Part shown: piece after piece, positions 10,715 through 22,667 of the stretch
Position numbering within the stretch: the stretch's first letter is position 1
Layout: the number at the start of each line of letters is the position of its first letter
Position numbers and translations under genes: made by a program
Assembly (NCBI GenBank): GCA_964059195.1
Contig: CAXKWD010000010.1
Location: 2,176,001 to 2,240,000 of the forward strand
Length of the DNA stretch: 64,000 nt
Origin: Ectobius pallidus
Lineage: Eukaryota; Arthropoda; Insecta; Blattodea; Ectobiidae
Reading direction: 5' to 3'
Notes under the pieces: model-generated
Told to the model about the DNA's origin: nothing
The model's input: only the letters and a program-made list of their open reading frames with translations
Databases searched by the model: none

Positions 10715-13700
10715 TCATGTTTAGTTATGTCACATCTTGTACGAACGAGTTTGTTTACAATTAAATCATTCGCATTCGGGAATATGTACTGACATCATTC
10801 TTGTAATTTATATTGCAAGGACTACTGTTATACAGTCCACTTGCTGAGCTACCAGGTCCGTACACCATGTATGCAAGTACTACCCATCTACTAATATGTG
10901 TTAATTTCTATTCATTTTTCAACTTCCATAATTTTTATCTCTAGTGAAGAACTAACGACAAATTTAAATACTTAGAACATAATATTAGTATGTACAACGG
11001 TTGATTTTGCTGAATGGGAAAATGGCAAAAATTTACTTCGTGTGTGAAGAGGCTTGTAACATAGTTTCATGAAATATGAGTCTCCGTCTTTAATATTTCC
11101 ATTTCTCACTCCTTACGTACGTTGAACAACAAAACAAATTATTACTTTTAAGTATGTTATCGCCAAGCTTCTTAGTACCGTCGGCAGTAGTTTTTCATTC
11201 AGTTCACTATTAGCTTCGCTATTAGTTTACTGTTCAGGAAGAGAATGAGTAATAGGCCTATTGATCAAGCACATTGCGTTGTTGCTTAAGCTTCAAGCAT
11301 TGTGAACTGAAAAAACTGCAACATTCCCTTAAGTCATCTCAGTCGTGGATGTAATGAAATAAACCGAGGGCGCTAAAAAGGTGAATCATTAAATTAGATT
11401 AAATAGAGCGTAAGTTCAAAGATGTTAATTATTTATTAAATATATATAGAACATCGATACCAAAATTGTACTAAAACGCGTTATTTGCAGAGTGTTTTAA
11501 TAAGCTGGTCTCCGCAATAGCTAGGGCATACTGCCTTGGAGCTGCGGTGTAAGAGAAGTTAAGAGTTCCGCCGCGGTGTGGGTGTTTGTGGGCGTTAATA
11601 AGAAACAGACAACAAGGTAAACAGAAACAACAGGAAATAATAATAATAATGATGATTATGACACCGATTATTCATTTCCTCTCAGATTATATTACCAATA
11701 TGAAGTTAAGAAACATTGGTAAAAGTCGTGTAATAAGTGTTAGCAAAATTTTTACTAGAATGTTTTTATTGTACAGATAATGTAATTATTGAAATACATG
11801 TTATTTTCAGTAATCAATATTGATCTAAGCCTAAAAACAAAGTAACCAATCCATTTTTCTCTAATACCCAGATGTGTTCTCGCTCGTCTCCCGAAATGTT
11901 GTTCCTTATAGGTTGGCAACGCTGTTCTTGCGTCACTCGTTATGCTCGAAGATGCTTTAGTATGTCAGTTATAATATATTTCATTCAATTTCTGCAAATG
12001 AAAAATCCAGGAGACAACCCTGATAAATCCGTATTTGTCAAATTTCTGTTTTAACTGTTATAGGATAATTCAGCGAATGTAGTTTTGTACGGTACAACTG
12101 AACAGAATGATGCTCTGATAAATTCAGAGAAATGTAACTGCTCTAAAGTAGTATGCAGGCGGAAATCCGGCAAGTCCTAGTGAAACCTGATATGCCTACA
12201 TTCTATTTTTTAATGTCTCACACTCTTTAAAATGAAAGAACTTCGTAAGTCCCAAGCCGCAATAAAATTAAATTATTCTCCTATGATAGTTATTTACCGT
12301 TATAGATAACTTAACATGCGAGCACCCAAGTTAACAAAACTAGCGCTAGCTCATTCTGTTAATCTTCTGATTGTAGCGGAATTCAGGCTCTTTTTTTGTT
12401 GGTAAAAATTTATTGAAGACAAATCATTGTATGAAAACAGTTGAAAGTACCATAAACATTTATGGAAAAGAATTAATCGTGATCTATTTATAAAAGAATG
12501 CATATTCATAGGCCTATTGAAGTTGTTGAAAAAGCAAGTAACGAACTAATTTTGAAAAATTATTCGCTATGATAAGGAGTTGTAGGCGTTTAATGAATAG
12601 ACAGGAAGTTTATATTTTGTCGTTAACATTATTAAAGCATTCCAGTTTATGTACCAAATTTCCAACGATGAAATAATTAGGCCTATTTATGTAATTTTGA
12701 ATTGTAAATTGGCCCAATAGTAATAGTAGTGGGAGTAATAGTATCTGTTGTGTTTAAAATTAAGGAAATGGATATGTATTTGTTACGAAAGGAAAGAGAA
12801 CGACAGTGATATCTGGTGATAATATTGGTAATATAACGGGCTAGCACGTTTTATTTACATTTAACGGACTAGAATAATTTATTTACAGCTCAGCCCGTAA
12901 AATAGAACTTTACATAGACGGAGGTAATTCTGGTATACATCGTTTACGATACAAAATGACTTGAAAATAGTGAGCTATGACAACAGGTTTTTCCATTGGA
13001 TTCTTCACTCAAGTCACTGATGTGGAAGGCAGTCATCTAGTAATCTGCATGCTAGTGGAGCGAAGCATATCAGACTTAAAAGGGCAGGTAATTCTGCTTA
13101 TGGTGCCTTTCTTTCGGGACTTGGATTTTATGGCGAAAACTTCACACTGTAAGTCTGTCTAAATCTTGGGTCTAAAACAAGCATACAAGCCACTGCGCTA
13201 CTGAATGCACTAAGGTAACCTGAAACAATAGGAGTAGAATAAGTGTACTGGACAATTCCCTGAATTCACGAAACCCATGTGGCGACTCTTCTCCTCTCGT
13301 ACGAATGAATATAGCTGTTAATCGAATTTCTCTGCACTTCACTTCGTACGCAGCACTCTGTGTCACTTTGGTTGTCATAGCTATTCAATTCAGGCAACTA
13401 TGTGTCAATACTGATCTATCACGTCACACTAATTGCTCCTGGACGTGAGCGGGATCAGCAGTTCTCACCCCTTGCTCAGCTTAGGGGATAACTTCCAATG
13501 TACCTAATTCCATTGCCACTTGCTGCACTACGTCTGACATTAATGCTTAACAGTAACGGACAATATTGCCTTCAATAGTGGTTTCGACCTGTCATAGTTG
13601 GTCCAAAATGAGGAATGTTTTGAATTCCTCTGACTAATTCATCGAGAATTTCAGCTATTTACGTATTGTTCCCAAAGCTAAACTGCATGTTGCGACAGTA

Positions 13701-15009
13701 TGTCTTCTTGACAGTAACTGTGTTTGACAACGACGTGCCCTACTCGTAACCACAAACTAGTTTTGAGAGTGAATGTGTGTTTCCTAACGGCTAACAATAA
13801 CAGATAAACTAATGATAAATATTATTTACAGTTTGAGTGAATAGTCTGAATTACCTTAAAATGTCAGGCTTTTATTTTATTTATTTAACTTCCTCCAATT
13901 AGAGGCTGTCCCATAAGACAAAATATAACAAATCAAGAATACGTTTAACCAACAGCAAAGATGAAAATGTGAATCTGCCTATGCTTGTTTGTAGGCTATA
14001 CATGCAGTAAAATGTTCACTGAATATTTCAGTGCTAAAAGAGACACTGTTTTGCACAATCGTTGGTCTATGAGAAAGTCACTACATAGTGGCGTGTGATC
14101 GTGCTCCTTGCACCGATCATTAGACCAATCACTTCTACTTCCTTCAGATTGTATTTTCTGCTGGTAATAAGGGGCAGTGGACTGATACATGTTCCTTTTT
14201 TCAGCATGAACAACATCGGGTTGGTTCTTATAACATTCATATCTGACTGTAGGGTTGATGATTTACCCTATATCCGCAGTTTTAAGGGTAATCATGCCGA
14301 TTCTCCTTACACTACCATTTTGTGATAGCCCATGAACTTCTTCAAACACTGTGAAGCTGTTAAGTCTTAAACCCTGAGCATATCCTGTTAGATTCTAATA
14401 AAATCACATTCTAGTGCTTAAGGCTGAATATATATTTCTGATTACCATATGGCTAAAATGAAATAAAAGTTATAAAAAAAGTTAACTTAGGTATAAACAC
14501 TCTTACTAGAAGTTATATACTTTCAGTTTTACGCAACTTAGATCATATAGGCCTAGATGTGTTTTATTTTTATCTCTAGCGTTTAAATTCTGTAAAATGT
14601 GGTTGCCCATTTCGCTTTAATATGAATGCGGAATTGTGGGATTTATTTATGAAACATAATATTTTCATATTATAAATCGCTACAGCCATTTACTTCAGTT
14701 ACGCATTTATTTATTTATGTAATGGTTGCATAAAAGACTTTATGAAACTCTGATTGTCCATAAGGCTCATAACCAATATACAAACTAAATAGTTAATTTT
14801 TATAATGCGTCCCGTGAAATATGTGGATATTTTTAACATTATAAAGTCGTAAATAAAAGTACTGATAGATATAAATGTAATACTCTATCTTCAATCTCTT
14901 CGGTGGGTTAAGGCTGAAAACCTGTCAATAACGAATACCAATAACAATATGGTTGATTTAAACGCTATGATGTACATAAGTTATATAACAAATATAATGT
15001 TTCATCTAC
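10429..15009. other. Long stretch without recognisable genes
   Basis: It holds an (AT)n microsatellite at 10663-10710, an AAT-rich patch near 11640, and four TAGGCCTA octamers (11253, 12509, 12678, 14548). Several 60-76 residue open frames (for example 11872-12054 and 12977-13162) have no domain or splice context that I can support. It may be intronic or intergenic. Confidence 0.5.
10663..10710. repeat. (AT)n microsatellite
   Basis: About 24 uninterrupted AT units. Confidence 0.98.
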
Positions 15010-15324
15010 GTTTTCATGCAGAATTCAGATCGATCTGAGTTCTAATACGATCCCGTTTTCATGCAGAACTTTCGATCCGATATTGAAAACATTTCCGAGA
15101 GAATTCACATTCCGCGATCATGCACGACCACGACAATTCTCGACATGCACGAGAACTCCGCGAGGACATATAGGACCAATGAAATGTCTGATTAGATTAT
15201 TGAGATCGAACTGAATAAGTGGTAGTGTTTTCATGGCGTTGCATATGATCTCAGTCTGATCCGATCGTAATTTTTAGGGGGATTGATCTTGAGACTCAGA
15301 TCGATCTGAATTTCTGTTTTCATG
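15010..15324. mobile_element. MITE-like inverted repeat element
   Basis: AATTCAGATCGATCTGAGT at 15022-15040 is repeated as its exact reverse complement at 15294-15312. Both arms are preceded, reading inward, by GTTTTCATG (15010 and 15315-15324). Further TTTTCATG and GATCCGAT words lie inside. No coding capacity. The exact ends and target duplication were not resolved. Confidence 0.6.
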
Positions 15325-16064
15325 ACAATATCAATAAGGTAATTCTAGTGTCTAATTTTCTCCCCGGGCGATATTACTCTAGCTTTAGATCAAATATTTA
15401 GTATGTCCATAACATACATACACTATTTTTCAAATGAGAAGCAGATTCCTTCACCGCCAATCACGTGTACGAGCTTACGAAGCGCCGCTAGCAGTCAGAG
15501 TCTTCCCTCCGTCTCGCCGTCTGTGATTGGACCGCGTATCTAAGCAAGAAGAAGGACAAACTGTTTGTCATCTGCAAAACACTGTAGGTTAAAATATTCA
15601 AAGAGCCTAATACTGAAAATGAAACTTGTTCGTATGAAGTTAGAAGCAAACAGGCGTCATTTCCAAACTGCGGAAGAACGTCAGACGCACTAAAAAAAAA
15701 GGAAGCCTTTCTCTTGATGTTTCTCGTGTAGACTAAAATAGAGCAAAATACTTTCTCACCTACGAAGGACGGGTAACCAGCTAGTAATACTATAAACACG
15801 AGAGTTTTAATGCATCCTTGAGGTCTGATTTCCATCCAGGGTAAATTTTCTTCTTCATAAGATAATTAAAGTAGATTACATTAGTATTTGCTCAAGAGCA
15901 TATGCTAATTTAAATATTTATCTTGAATGATCTAAAAGCATTCACATGTAGTATTTTTTTTGTCGTTACAATGAAAATAAAATTAAGATAATTCAGGCCT
16001 CTGCTACCAAGTGCTGTTAAGTTCAATTATCTTTTTAAATTTTGGAGTAACTTATTCAACACCA

Positions 16065-16480
16065 CTGTGGCTCGATCCTCTCACGCAGTGGCCCGAGATT
16101 CGATTCCCGGTCATCATAAGTTACCTAGGTGGGATTTTTCCTAAGGATTTCCCTCACCTGTGAGATGAATTTTGGGTAATTTCGGGCCCTTGGGATCCCT
16201 GAATATCATCTGGCCGCCATTATCATCTTCATCCCATCCGCGCCTTGTTTGGAATGAGTGTGTGTCGCTGGTGTGTTTCGTCCTATGTGTTCTTGTTGTC
16301 TCGGAGGTAGCTACGGCATTACGCTGATCACCCAATCGGGGAGGCCCTCCATGTATTTGTTTGGTGAAGGATGTATGTCTGAATCCAAAGGTCGCGGTCC
16401 TATAAGGCTCCAGTGGCATGGGCCACATAAACGCCCCTACCACGGGAGAGGTTAAACTAAGAGAAAGAAGAAGAAGAAAA
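16065..16480 (+). mobile_element. tRNA-headed SINE with AAG tail
   Basis: The head contains a B-box-like GATTCGATTCCCGG (about 16089) after an A-box-like region, followed by GGTGGGATTTTTCC. The 300-bp GC-richer body ends in (GAA)n near 16479. Translations across it, on either strand, are incidental. The boundary on the left is approximate, and I did not find a clear target duplication. Confidence 0.7.
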
Positions 16481-16583
16481 TTAATGACAACAGTTTGTGG
16501 TAATTCTAGTACTGACAATTAAGACAGTCTTTTTCGTTTACAGTAACAAATTTATGAAACTTTCCCACATCAGTTTTGTCTTA

Positions 16584-17287
16584 GAGGCCTGTCACACTGA
16601 GCTTCGATCGATCAAGATCAACCAACTGCCATCGAGCGCTCTCGACTAGATTTCCGTTCCTTGTCACACAGCATTGAGCGTCATTGATCAACGGAAATAT
16701 TATAGGTTATGTACCTATATGATTTTACTAGGTCTACTAATCACTGTATATTAGAGGTAAAGTATATTACCGTATTAGGCCTACGTCTGCTTACCTCATG
16801 CTACATGTATTGGGATGTAGGGTTTAATATTAGCCTACTATCTCAGGCTACATCTGTTTACTTCAAGCGTCGCCAGTCGGCCGAGCGAAAAGATTTGTCG
16901 TTTATTGTAGTTCGATCGCCCCCCGCTAGGTGCTACAACTCGATGTATATTTGTATTTGTACAATTAAATTACATAAGAAGATATCGTTTTAAGTGCCTT
17001 AATTGATTCGTGCATTTCTATTTCATTCAAATGTGAGTCTAAAACGATATTATTGTGTAAGTTAATTCTTCCAAATCGATTCTGAAATTCAGGTGGGTAC
17101 GAAGCTGCCACCATTTGCCATCGACCGTCGATTGAAAAACGGACAGGTTTGATTTCACAGACCAGTTGATCCCTCTCGCTCGTTGTTGATTACTGGGGAT
17201 CGATGCTATGTGACTGGTACCACTGCTGTCTATGGGTCCGTTATATCGGTCGGTCGGTCGTTCGATCGATCCAGTGTGACAGCCCCC
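16584..17287. mobile_element. TTA-flanked MITE (Harbinger-like)
   Basis: The left end GAGGCCTGTCACACTG and the complement of the right end GGGGGCTGTCACACTG match at 13 of 16 positions, followed by related GATCGATC-rich subterminal sequence. TTA flanks both sides (16581-16583 and 17288-17290). It is 704 bp long and has no transposase, so it is a non-autonomous PIF/Harbinger-type element by its target duplication. One TAGGCCTA octamer lies inside at 16776. Confidence 0.7.
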
Positions 17288-17855
17288 TTACTGAAGTGGA
17301 CACAGAAGACAACGATTATTTTCTGGTGTATTCGAGATTTATTTCTGAGGACACAGATTTTTCATCGCGTTCACAACGGCCACATGGAGGCCATAGGTAT
17401 TTTTAACCTCCTTTTCATGTGAGGAATCACCAGTTCTTTCCCAACTTGAAAAGGAATAATTTCTCGAATGTAAAGAATTTATGGAACACCAAGAGCTATG
17501 AGGGGTCTAAGTGGATCTCAATGTAAGACTTTATTTTAAATGAAATAGAGCAACTAACTATGGCCCATTGGCACTTTAATAAAATAGTTGTCCTCGAAAC
17601 ATACTATTTTCTCCTATTTAAAAATAAGAGCTGAACTACAGTTGGACAACAACACAAATGTTAAATCTGAAAGATTTATTAGATTCAACGAACCATACAA
17701 TTACATTGGTCATTAATAACATTTTGTGCATTTATTACATATGTCTTTTCAATAATTGGGTGTTATTAATAATTTAAAACAAGAGTACAATTCAATTAGG
17801 TATACACTTTATATTTATGAAAATAATATTAGAAAACCTATAGGCCTATAATAAA

Positions 17856-17868
17856 AACAATTCGTTCA

Positions 17869-17912
<44 letters not shown>

Positions 17913-17926
17913 CTGAACGAATTGTT
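17856..17926. repeat. (TA)n with perfect 16-bp palindromic arms
   Basis: AACAATTCGTTCAGTA (17856-17871), then about 20 TA units, then the exact reverse complement TACTGAACGAATTGTT (17911-17926). The whole 71 bp can extrude as a cruciform. A TAGGCCTA octamer lies just upstream at 17841. Confidence 0.95.
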
Positions 17927-17958
17927 CTTATACCATATATATATAAGAGGCTTTGTCT

Positions 17959-18054
17959 TGACTGACTGAATGAATGACTGAATGACTGACTGACTGACTG
18001 ACTGACTGACTGACTGATTGATTGACTGACTGACTGACTGACTGACTGACTGAC
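17959..18054. repeat. (GACT)n tetranucleotide microsatellite
   Basis: About 24 units of TGAC/GACT with a few interruptions. On the minus strand it translates as a QSVS repeat, which is not a real protein. Confidence 0.97.
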
Positions 18055-18390
18055 AGAGAATCAACTTAGAGCCTAATTTATAATAGGTAGACACTTGGAA
18101 TTTTGACAGTACCTTCGTTTCATAATGTAGGTGCTCACTAAGAAAAGATTTTGAAAAATTTTGATTTTAAATGCCAAAAATCAAATGTTTTTGAGTATAC
18201 TTAATCCCTTTTCACAAAGAATTATCAAATCCAAATCACAGTTTGCATGGCAACATATTGTTTCCAGTGGTCTCAGATGGGTTTGGAAATAATTGAAGTG
18301 GGACTTTGAGAATTTAGAAAAGCTATCAATATAATTCATGTTATAAATAAATATTAAATTATGGGTAATCCTGTATTTGGACGTTACTTA

Positions 18391-20665
18391 CACTGCCCAA
18401 AAATGAAAAGGTTTCGGGCTCAAAAATAGCTGATTCTTATGTATTTCCACCTGCCGAATTCAGAAATCACCATAGAAATTACCGATTAGCTCTTGGTTTG
18501 GAGATACAGTGACATTTTATATTCTCTATAGTCAACCTTTTCAGATTCGGGGAAAAATTTTTTTGGATGTTGGTACATTTGTCAATTGTTAAAATTCAAC
18601 AGTAACCTAGCTGTGGGTAAATTATAAACAAAAACACTATTGTTGTGACGGTGAATTTTGTATTATCTGTTGTAATTAGTGCAGAATTTTTGTTTTGGAG
18701 AGTTTAAAAGAGCAAAATTTGTTACATCAACATGCCACGAAAATGTGTAAATTTAGTTAACAATTTTGTTACGTTTGTGGTGAAATAACATTTTCGTCAC
18801 AGAAACGCAATCTGATGCCTCTTGTGAAGATTGCCTACATTATTTTGGTACCAGATAGGGGACCAGGATAAGGCATGGGCCCCACATATATGTTGCAACT
18901 CATGTTCAGTTTTATTACGAGAATGGCTGAAAAATAAAAAAAGATCAATGCCTTTTGCTGTACCTATGGTTTGGCGGGAGCCTACGAACCATACAGGTGC
19001 CTGCTATTTTCGCTTCACTCCGCCTATGAAGGAACAGTTCAATACCCGAATCTTCCATCTGCTACTCGACCTATTCCACATTTACACAGTTTAGCAGTTC
19101 CTACTCCACCCCAAAATTATGAGTTCGAAGTAGAAAATGAAGGCAGTATGGAAGAAGCCGTCTACATCCCGTGACCATGATTTTGAAGTAAAAGTTGATC
19201 AGCAGCACAGAATGAGCCAATCGGAGTTGAGTGATCTCATTCGAGACCTTGACTTGTCACATGAGAAGATAGAACTTCTAGGGTCAAGGTTACAGCAATG
19301 GAATCTTCTTCAACGTGATGCCAGGGTCTCCAAATACAGATGTCAACGGAATGTGCTTTCTTTTTTGAGAAGAAAAACAATCTTGCTTTTTGCTGTGACG
19401 TTAATGGTTTGATGAAAAGTTTGAATTTGAAGCATGATCCCACTGAATGGAGGCTATTCATAGACTCCTCCAAGCTTAGTTTGAACGCTGTATTGCTTCA
19501 CAATGGCAACCGTCTTCTTTCTATTCCTTTTGGTCATGCAATTCACATGAAGGAGACTTATGCAAACGTGAAAGCCCTCCTCGACTCAATCAAATATGCT
19601 GAACATAAGTGGAAAATCTGTGGCGATCTAAAAGTCATTGTTGTACTCCTAGGAATGCAATTAGTGTACACTAAATACTGTTGCTTTTTATGTATGTGGG
19701 ACAGTAGGGATAGGAAATCGCATTATATTCAAGCAGATTGGCCTGCAAGATATCTTAACTCTAGTGAGAAAAATGTCGTTGCTGAGCCTCTTGTGGATTC
19801 AAAAGATGTTCTTCCACATCCACATCTACATACCAAGCTGGATTTGATGAAGAATTTTGTCAAAGGCATGAACCAAGAAGGCCAGGCTTTTAAATATTTG
19901 AGAGAGAAATTTTCTGGACTAAGTGATGCAAAAGTCAAGGAAGGTATCTTTGTTGGGTCACAAATACGTCAACTTGTAAAGGATCCTAGGTTCGACCTAC
20001 TTTTGGAAGGGGAAGAAAAGGAAGCTTAGGAAGCTCTCAAGGGAGTTATTCATGGATTTTTAGGGAATAAAAGAGATGATGACTAGACTCAATTGGTGAT
20101 AGTACTTCTACAAAAATACCATCAACTCGGATGCAACATGTCCATAAAAATTCATTTCCTCCACTCCCATCTCAATTTTTTCCCATCTAGTTGTGGTGCT
20201 GTCAGTGACGAGCATGGAGAAAGGTTCCAGCGGGATATTTGTGTGATGGAACGGAGATATCAGGGCTTCTGAAATGAAGCAATGCTTGCAAATTACTGCT
20301 GGTATGTGTGTAGGGATACTCCAGAACTCACAAGAGAAAAATCAAAATACAGCGATCTCATGAAGCCACCAATTGATCCTCTGGTAGGTTTTCTTTAATC
20401 AATTTAGGATGTTAACTGCCATTAATAAAAAAATATCACACTTTTAATGTTGTTAGCACATTATATAATTAATATTTGTAAATGTTAAATTTACGGATTT
20501 ATCATAATCCTTTAAAATTAAAAACTTTCACCTATAGTTTATCTCAGAAACTAGAGCTAATAAAAACATTTATTTGTCATATTCGTTTTTCTCAACCCAA
20601 AATTAGTGAGAATTGACTCATGAAGTGAAGGAAACATTTGAAAATTAATTTTTTGTTGGGCAGTG
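18391..20665 (+). mobile_element. CACTG-ended DNA transposon with TTA duplication
   Basis: The left end is CACTGCCCAAAAATG. The complement of the right end is CACTGCCCAACAAAAAA. TTA flanks both sides (18388-18390 and 20666-20668). The unoccupied target site exists in inverted orientation at 22585-22650, which independently confirms both boundaries. CACTG/CACTA ends with a 3-bp duplication fit the EnSpm/CACTA superfamily, but the encoded protein does not by itself prove this. The cargo is the pseudogene at 18732-20390. Confidence 0.75.
18732..20390 (+). pseudogene. Transposon-associated multi-copy arthropod protein, frameshifted
   Basis: Starts at ATG 18732 with MPRKCVNLV. After a lost base, an N-terminal cysteine-rich module follows (CYVCGE-type pair; WAPHICCNSC; PMVWREP; CYF with the next Cys changed to Arg). 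Frames then shift near 19030 and 19170. The longest intact piece (19340-20029, 229 residues) contains EWRLFIDSSKLSLNAVLLHN, GHAIHMKETYANVKALL, ICGDLKVIVVLLGMQL, YTKYCCFLCMWDSR and LHTKLDLMKNFVKGMN. After its stop the homology goes on with IHFLHSHLNFF, SDEHGERFQRDI and an in-frame TGA after RRYQGF. I recognise this as a protein present in many copies in arthropod genomes and usually annotated as hypothetical. The DSS, CCFLC and DEHGERF blocks may be catalytic or metal-binding, which is inference. Dead copy. Confidence 0.75.
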
Positions 20666-20973
20666 TTATTATTATTCATAGGAGTTTGGTGTAACCTAGT
20701 ATCCAATATGCATTGGTACAGCACGTAGCCAACATTACAAATTTAACAAGCACGGGGATAGTTTCTCATTCTACCGGATTCGTTAATTTTTTTTCATGTA
20801 ATATTATTCTCCAGAAGTTTTAGAATCCATACATAGGCACATTTTGTTTCTAAGAATATTTTAAATATGGGTAAAATCGGTAAGAAGTTCACAAAAAACT
20901 AACCTAAAATGGCGCTCAGAAATAAAGTTCACACAGCAGAATCAGCTGCTAGAGACAGCGCAGGTGCATGCTG

Positions 20974-21188
20974 TGAAGAAGCCGATGGGTCACGTGGTGC
21001 TGGAATCAGCTGCCAACATGATAAGTGTCTGACAAATCTGCGGGAGATATAATATGCCACATTTTCGAAACTTACAAATAGTGCATCGTACATGATTCGA
21101 AAAGGCAAGGGCGCTTCGCTACGGCTGCCGCCTCCGCTTCGCGCACTTAACTATGTGGTTCGTATTATGCATTATTTAGCTATATGTT
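20974..21188 (+). repeat. Inverted arm of the 266-bp repeat family
   Basis: This 215-bp segment is the reverse complement of the 266-bp units that start at 21262. It includes GGCAAGGGCGCTTCGCTACG and CATTTTCGAAAC. A 73-bp spacer separates it from the first direct unit, making a large fold-back. Confidence 0.9.
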
Positions 21189-21261
21189 AGGTAATTCTCG
21201 CCTTGTACCCACTGTCTTTGTATATTGTCGCAAGTGCCTTGTACCCACCTCAGCATATAGT

Positions 21262-22290
21262 CTAAATAATGCATAACACTAACCACATAGTTAAGTGCGC
21301 GAAGCGGAGGCGGTAGCCGTAGCAAAGCGCCCTTGCACTTTCGAATGATGTACGATAGATTGTTTGTACGTTTCGAAAATGTGGAATATTAAATCTCCGG
21401 AGGTTTGTCAGACCCTTATCATGTTGACAGCTGATTCCAGCACCACGTGACCCATCGGTTTCTTGGCTGCCAACGACCTTGCGTGTCATTGGTCTGTTCC
21501 ATACGGCCCTGTAACCTCTACATATAGCTAAATAATGCCTAACACTATCCACACAGTTAAGAGCGCGAAGCGGAGGCGGTAGCCGAAGCGAAGCGCCCTT
21601 GCATTTTCGAATAATGTACGATACACTGTTTGTAGGTTTCGAAAATGTGGCATATTATATCTCCGGAGGTTTGCCAGACCTTTATCATGTTGACAGCTGA
21701 TTCCAGCACCATGTGACCCATCGGCTTCTTGGCTGCCAACGACCTTGCATGTCATTGGTCTGTTCCATACGGTCCTGCAACCTCTACATATAGCTAAATA
21801 ATGCATAACACTAACCACATTAGTTAAGTGCGCGAAGCGGAGGCGGCAGCCGTAGCGAAGCGCCCTTGCACTTTCGAATTATGTACGATGCACTGTTTGT
21901 ATGGGGTACGCCGTAGCGTAGTGGTTGAGGCGCTGCGCTACAAACCGGAAGGTCGCGGGTTCGATCCCCGATGAGATCGTTGAGATTTTTCTACTGGCCT
22001 AATACTTCTGGTGGCACTATGGCCCTGGGGTCAACTCAGCCTCCAACAGAAATGAGTACCAGGAGCAATCCTGGGGGTAAAGACGGCCGGTACGTAAGGC
22101 TGACAACCTTACCACCTTTATGTTCCGAATGTCCAAAAATCTGGGAGCCTCAACCTCCTGGTACCCTCTGGACCTCCATGGCCTGTATAGGGATCACTTT
22201 ACTTTTTTTTTACACTGTTTGTAGGGTTCGAAAATGTGGCATATTATATCTCCCGCGAGGTTTGTCAGTCTGTCACCTCTCGTCTGGCGA
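21262..22290. repeat. Tandem 266-bp repeat array, third unit split by a SINE
   Basis: Units start at about 21262, 21528 and 21793, each with CTAAATAATGCMTAACACT. Each contains GCGCGAAGCGGAGGCGG, a TTTCGAAAATGTGG block, and TCATGTTGACAGCTGATTCC. The third unit is interrupted by a SINE at 21902-22212 and resumes at 22224 with GGGTTCGAAAATGTGG, then diverges at the CCCGCGAGG word into the promoter-like module. Minus-strand frames of 96 residues repeated in two units are by-products of the repeat. Confidence 0.92.
21902..22212 (+). mobile_element. tRNA-derived SINE with perfect 11-bp target duplication
   Basis: A complete pol III head: A box TAGCGTAGTGG near 21912, B box GGTTCGATCCC near 21958, in a tRNA-like arrangement. 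The body follows, with a T-rich 3' end. Target duplication CACTGTTTGTA lies at 21891-21901 and 22213-22223 with no mismatch. It sits inside unit three of the tandem array and so dates after the array. Confidence 0.95.
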
Positions 22291-22440
22291 TATGGCGTCA
22301 CACGTCCAACGACCAATCATAACTTTCTTCATAATACAAGGACAGAAGAATTCGCTAGATCGTGGTATATTTCATATTTATTTATCCAGTTGACCACAGT
22401 ATAAAAGAAACTGCATCGCTGAGGGTAGGATAGGCGGGAC
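22291..22440 (+). promoter_or_regulatory. Promoter-like module, copy 1 (CCAAT plus TATAAAAG)
   Basis: GGCGTCACACG (a degenerate CRE), then CCAAT at 22313-22317, TTCGCTAGATCGTG, and TATAAAAG at 22400-22407. The same order and words recur at 48974-49074. Conservation of spaced elements in two otherwise diverged copies suggests a pol II promoter carried by a repeat. No downstream ORF is recognised. Confidence 0.45.
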
Positions 22441-22584
22441 ACATTCATCCCAAGTTGCGACTTATATTTGGATTTTCCCTAATTTTTAACTGAGCAACAG
22501 TCTCGTGTTATTACTAGTAAAAATTACTTTTTATTTATGTGCATATGCATTTTCCCTTTAGGTTGGCATTATATCACTGCCCCT

Positions 22585-22655
22585 TGAATACTAGGTTACA
22601 CCAAACTTCCATGGATAATAAGTAACGTCCAAATACAGGATTACCAAATTATGAA
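22585..22655 (-). repeat. Inverted, unoccupied target site of the CACTG element
   Basis: On the minus strand this reads as the left flank of the 18391-20665 element (TAATCCTGTATTTGGACGTT) joined directly to its right flank (GTTTGGTGTAACCTAGTAT). A single TTA lies at the junction. It is the pre-insertion sequence of a paralogous repeat copy. Confidence 0.88.
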
Positions 22656-22667
22656 ATCCACGAAAAT

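Noticed and set aside
15775..15790. Possible second Helitron end (GGTAACCAGCTAGT)
   Set aside because: The CTAGT end is present but no GC hairpin precedes it at the right distance.
17846..18094. Minus-strand ORF with QSVS repeats
   Set aside because: It is the translation of a GACT/TA microsatellite.
21262..21818. Two homologous 96-residue minus-strand ORFs that look like a duplicated gene
   Set aside because: They are exactly in phase with the 266-bp non-coding tandem repeat and start and stop at repeat features.
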